In this document: positions 6,501-8,395 of the stretch, piece by piece
Layout of the letters: each line of letters starts with the position of its first letter
Numbering within the stretch: the first letter of the stretch is position 1
Source of the DNA: Oscillospiraceae bacterium
Lineage (GTDB): Bacteria; Bacillota; Clostridia; Oscillospirales; Ruminococcaceae
Reading direction: 5' to 3'
Assembly: GCA_017528675.1 (NCBI GenBank)
Contig: JAFXOO010000262.1
Location: 1 to 8,395, forward strand
Length of the DNA stretch: 8,395 nucleotides
The notes under the pieces: model-generated
Database searches by the model: none
Told to the model about the DNA's origin: nothing
Seen by the model: the letters and a program-made list of their open reading frames with translations, nothing else
Position numbers and translations under genes: made by a program

Positions 6501-7402
6501 ACCCGACCGGCTGTGAGAGCGTTTCGCTGTACATGCTGCTGAACTACTACGGTGTGGATGTGACAGTGGACAGGATCTACGATCTGCTGCCGATGGGTGC
6601 GCAGCCCTATGATGATGAAAACGGTGTCCGTCACGGTGCCAATCCGGAACGTGAGTTTGTCGGTGATCCGAGAAGCGAATACTCCTATGGCGTGTTCAAC
6701 GATCCGATTGCGGGAGTTGCCGGACAGTTCAAGCCCGGCGTCAGGACGGAGCGTGGCGTTTCGGTTGAGAAGATCAAGGAAATCCTTGACAGCGGCCATC
6801 CGGTGCTGGCGTGGTATGTGTCTGCTCCGATGCGTCCGATCATGTACCGCTGGAGCTGGCTGGATGAGCGTGGCGAGACGGTCACCTGGCCGGGCGGTGA
6901 GCATGCAGTGGTAATCTGCGGCTATGATGAAACTTCGCTGACCTACCGTGACCCGAACGCCGGCACGACGGTCTGCATTGACTATGCAACCTTTGAAAAG
7001 AGCTTCAATGAGCTTGGTGCCAGAATCGTTTACTATACGAATGAGACACCGGAGAAGCCCGCTGAGCCGATTGCCTCCGATGCAACACTGTGCAGATGGG
7101 CGGCGAATGATTACAGAAACAAGAACGTCATCACGGTGACGGCGTCTGTCGAGGGGAAAACGGACGACAAGCTCACCATCACACTGAAGGATGATTCCGG
7201 CAAAACGGTGGATACCTACGAGATCAATACGGCTGACGGCACGGGCACAGATGCGGCCGGTGCGGCTGTGAATCTGCCGCAGACGGGCAATCACGGCCTC
7301 AGAGATGCGATGCTTGCGGCAGGTGCATTCCTGCTGATGCTCCTTGGCGGCGCTGCAACGGCGGCCTCCGGAGTGCTGCACCGCAGAAGAAAGAACGGCT
7401 GA
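3539..7402 (+). CDS. Wall-anchored multidomain protein: Ig-like repeats, GH25, dockerin, C39-like peptidase, LPQTG
   Basis: This is a secreted 1287-residue protein. Signal peptide 1-~34 (KRNIWKK, then a hydrophobic core); acidic Ala/Glu/Thr-rich linker 35-93; three Ig-like repeats 94-421. GH25 (lysozyme/muramidase) domain 431-634 with the D-x-E pair Asp529-Glu531; the usual GID Asp is Asn437 and the C-terminal WQY segment is kept. InlB B-repeat-like domain 636-706 (HAVTLVQPEGGTVSADKA to FTMPEEDVTVTVE). Region 712-910 is unrecognised and largely helical. Dockerin type I 911-968 has two calcium loops (Asp913/Asn915/Asp917/Asp924 and Asp947/Asn949/Asp951/Asp958; the second has Ser952 for the usual Gly). 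C39-like peptidase domain (Peptidase_C39_2 type) 973-1167 has Gln984, Cys992, His1122 and Asp1138. Sorting signal: LPQTG 1246-1250, hydrophobic segment, RRRK tail. The GTG start is fixed by the ribosome binding site. Inferred role: peptidoglycan binding or cleavage plus surface protein processing, possibly docking a cohesin partner. Domain calls are firm; activities are not proven. Confidence 0.93.
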   Translation: MKRNIWKKAAAGAMALLLTAAYVPSSFLTSAAAEAESTVQETLGAETETDMTDAPEEETAPEAEPASGTADATEAEGAPDASEATEESEAEPLAITVTDAVSPEGECTQGSAFIIRGRVSSEYAITKACGGIYTAEGEKVIYEEFTPNATEWDYGAAYDNLISLGSLPAGEYVFRVAVEADGKTALAADSAFSIVDNSVIAPELAVTGESIPADTLPTNAVFSVRGRISSPYPLTRVWGGVYRENGEPTEVYYEDAPDTMAYDLNATFDNYLDFSLLEPGTYTYRIEASDRRGTTRALIEKEFRIVEDDSAASEIQLYNASYPTGTLMQGRGVSIKGSIFSTYAIESVTGGIYKAEGSDCAYQDEFVFTVEGGRRSFNLSQLDNGIVFDALPEGEYEYRVSVTDVKGFTRELICSPFRIRSTAQDSEKQQALMKGINLTENNSVTDWEQVYAEGVDFVILRGGRTYNGDANYYEDAKFAQHFDEAHAAGLKTGVYLYTSASTRSEMKADIDGLLATLDGRKPDMPVYIDAEAGRQSALGKAALTELLAYGCGLLAEQGYKAGVFSTYEWFRDSIDADALSNAGCEIWLAFRPGSPDDYNLSDFCVTWQYRVDGSVSGIEGNVGEDYRYEALSEEHHAVTLVQPEGGTVSADKATAAYGERVTVTAVLDRRHTVRSVKYNGFEASRCSDGSFAFTMPEEDVTVTVELAECDPAETATDFGIVTEMPVPFGTAGDSAPYHAKPCNERLATLPEALMKLTDDGYTWSGDYGTGKPAWALTLMDYANIYSFIHTHEMDEAALRSVLSDADSMLHRIAFTEEEIDLLLGDDEAAAMAAFASPSTIVIGNKGYCAKWMYCHTPEEYEAEGITPEMVAAVQPNYYNPLYVQQAADAFAQKLYSYTGKLMQTKWEQWTAGDVNLDGTVDAADLTMLRSYLDYDIRLGFAQWASADLNRDSVVDEADSDALEEKIRTAAPANGVMLDVIEFCQYPDYPTGCESVSLYMLLNYYGVDVTVDRIYDLLPMGAQPYDDENGVRHGANPEREFVGDPRSEYSYGVFNDPIAGVAGQFKPGVRTERGVSVEKIKEILDSGHPVLAWYVSAPMRPIMYRWSWLDERGETVTWPGGEHAVVICGYDETSLTYRDPNAGTTVCIDYATFEKSFNELGARIVYYTNETPEKPAEPIASDATLCRWAANDYRNKNVITVTASVEGKTDDKLTITLKDDSGKTVDTYEINTADGTGTDAAGAAVNLPQTGNHGLRDAMLAAGAFLLMLLGGAATAASGVLHRRRKNG
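3818..4801 (+). repeat. Three tandem Ig-like protein repeats within the surface protein
   Basis: Residues 94-197, 198-309 and 310-421 align as three diverged repeats of about 105-112 residues. Shared landmarks are a G-R/S-I/V-S/F-S-x-Y motif (GRVSSEY, GRISSPY, GSIFSTY), a GGIY or GGVY motif about 10 residues later, and a closing L-x-x-G-x-Y-x-[FY]-R segment, followed by a G-x-T turn and F-x-I. The beta-rich pattern suggests Ig-like modules that hold the GH25 domain away from the signal end or bind a glycan. I do not recognise a named family. Divergence at the DNA level is high, so this is an old duplication. Confidence 0.8.
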
Positions 7403-7440
7403 GGCATCTCCCCTGTACGCCATCCTTACTTCTGGACAGA

Positions 7441-7475
7441 CAAACAGCCCTTGCAGAAGCTGCAAGGGCTGTTTG
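7441..7475. terminator. Bidirectional terminator between convergent genes
   Basis: A perfect 16-bp stem (7441-7456 with 7460-7475) closes a 3-base AAG loop. It is placed 38 bases after the rightward stop at 7402 and 48 bases beyond the leftward stop at 7524. The T tracts are modest on both sides (GTTTGCTTTG rightward, GTTTGTCTGTCC leftward), so it probably serves both genes. A second small hairpin, GCCGG (7480-7484) with CCGGC (7489-7493), lies beside it. Confidence 0.85.
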
Positions 7476-7523
7476 CTTTGCCGGAAGTCCGGCAGTGAAG
7501 CAGGCAAAGGGCGTGAACCCCGG

Positions 7524-8395
7524 TCAGTCGGCATTTACCCGCAGATACTCCTCGGGATTCTGGCAGATGTTGTTGATGCGGACTTCAAAATGACAGTGCG
7601 GGCCGGTGGAGTCGCCGGTTGAACCAACATAGGCGATGAGCTGCCCCTTCTCGACGATCTGTCCTTCGTAGGCGACAACACTGCTGCAATGGCCGTAAAG
7701 TGTGCGGTAGCCGTCCGGATGGTCTATGATGACGTAATTGCCGTAGCCGCCGGAATTCCAGCCTGCACGGTAGACCGTTCCGCCTTCGCCGGCATAGATT
7801 TCCGTTCCCATCGGTGCGGCGATGTCCAGCCCCTTATGGCGCCGTGCGCCGCCGAAATGGTCGCTGATATAGCCGCCGCTGACCGGCCAGCCGAATTTGC
7901 CGTTGCCACGGATGACGGTGCCGCTGCTTGCAGGGGCGGGGCTGTAGGTGCCGATGCCGATCTGCTCCGGTACAGGCTCCTTGGTGACGACGGTGTTCAG
8001 GACTGTCCGTGCCTTCTCCACGCCGTCGATATATTCCACCTGTACTTCACTCGTCCGCTCGCCCAGCACACCCTTGGCGATGACATCCTCCACGCCAAGG
8101 TTCAGCGCCGATGTCTCCACACGCACGCTGCCGTAGTTGATATAGCTTGTCACTGTCATATTCCGGGTGTAGGCGATGGGAATATACCGGGTGGCAGTCG
8201 TGACCTTCAGCTTTCTGCCGGGTTTGAGCTCCGTGCCCATTCTCGGATTCAGGCGTTGCAGCTCCTCAAGCGTCATGTGGTACATGGCCGCCACGAGCTG
8301 CGGGGAATCGGACTCCCGGACTGTGTAGGTCTGTTCCTGCTTCTCACTGGCAGTCAGCTTTTTCAGCAGCTCCTCCGGCTCTGAAAGGGAGGAGG
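7524..8395 (-). CDS. LysM-G5-M23 peptidoglycan endopeptidase, C-terminal 289 residues, 5' end off the window
   Basis: The reading frame is open to the right edge, so this is the C-terminal part of a longer gene; a start at 8294 would cut the LysM domain in half. Numbering from the edge: residues ~21-64 are a LysM domain (YTVRESDSPQLVAAMYHM through LEELQRLNPRM), which binds peptidoglycan glycan chains. Residues ~75-150 are a G5 domain ending in VVTKEPVPEQIGIGTYS. Residues ~165-283 are an M23 (LytM-type) metallopeptidase with the zinc ligands His186 and Asp190 in HKGLD and His268 in the HCH of GPHCHFEV; His235 and His266 match the catalytic histidines. All key residues are present, so an active enzyme cutting peptide cross-links of the wall is expected. 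The missing N-terminus would normally carry a signal peptide or membrane anchor. It converges on the surface-protein gene and shares its terminator. Confidence 0.92.
   Translation of the reverse strand, partial: SSLSEPEELLKKLTASEKQEQTYTVRESDSPQLVAAMYHMTLEELQRLNPRMGTELKPGRKLKVTTATRYIPIAYTRNMTVTSYINYGSVRVETSALNLGVEDVIAKGVLGERTSEVQVEYIDGVEKARTVLNTVVTKEPVPEQIGIGTYSPAPASSGTVIRGNGKFGWPVSGGYISDHFGGARRHKGLDIAAPMGTEIYAGEGGTVYRAGWNSGGYGNYVIIDHPDGYRTLYGHCSSVVAYEGQIVEKGQLIAYVGSTGDSTGPHCHFEVRINNICQNPEEYLRVNAD

Noticed and set aside
4361..7534. Minus-strand open frame of 1057 codons opposite the surface-protein gene
   Set aside because: The translation is rich in Arg, His, Ile and Cys without domain structure, and the opposite strand has a clear signal peptide, several domains and a sorting signal. 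It is a composition shadow.

Overview
The window looks like chromosomal DNA of a Gram-positive, gut- or rumen-type Clostridia, most plausibly a Ruminococcus-like member of the Oscillospirales. This is inferred from four things: strong AGGAGGT ribosome binding sites, a sortase LPxTG wall anchor, a type I dockerin module, and GC-rich coding sequence with AT-rich promoters. There is no phage, plasmid, CRISPR or transposase signature.

Layout, left to right. A strong hairpin terminator (29-64) closes a minus-strand calcineurin-like metallophosphoesterase gene (121-780). A 250-base gap follows that holds one copy of a 94-base structured repeat. Next comes a minus-strand gene (1031-2944) for a cytoplasmic protein with a ParB-like N-terminal half and a BMP (basic membrane protein, Med-like) ligand-binding C-terminal half. 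It has a near-consensus promoter at 3005-3033. A 594-base divergent intergenic region (2945-3538) carries that promoter, the second, inverted copy of the 94-base repeat, a second long GC-rich hairpin, repeated TAAGTTGTTGGCATT spacers, a small palindrome and the promoter of the next gene.

The plus-strand gene at 3539-7402 encodes a 1287-residue secreted, wall-anchored protein. In order it has a signal peptide, an acidic linker, three Ig-like repeats, a GH25 lysozyme-like domain with an altered first Asp, an InlB-type repeat, an unassigned ~200-residue region, an internal dockerin, a C39-like cysteine peptidase domain and an LPQTG sorting signal. It converges through a shared hairpin terminator (7441-7475) on a minus-strand LysM-G5-M23 peptidoglycan endopeptidase gene (7524 to the right edge, 5' end outside the window).

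The two right-hand genes both concern the cell surface and peptidoglycan. The two left-hand genes are cytoplasmic, probably sensory or regulatory and hydrolytic, and may be cotranscribed because no clear terminator separates them. The items most worth a second look are the pair of inverted 94-base repeats, whose differences fit an RNA fold in one orientation only, and the unusual architecture of the 1287-residue surface protein.
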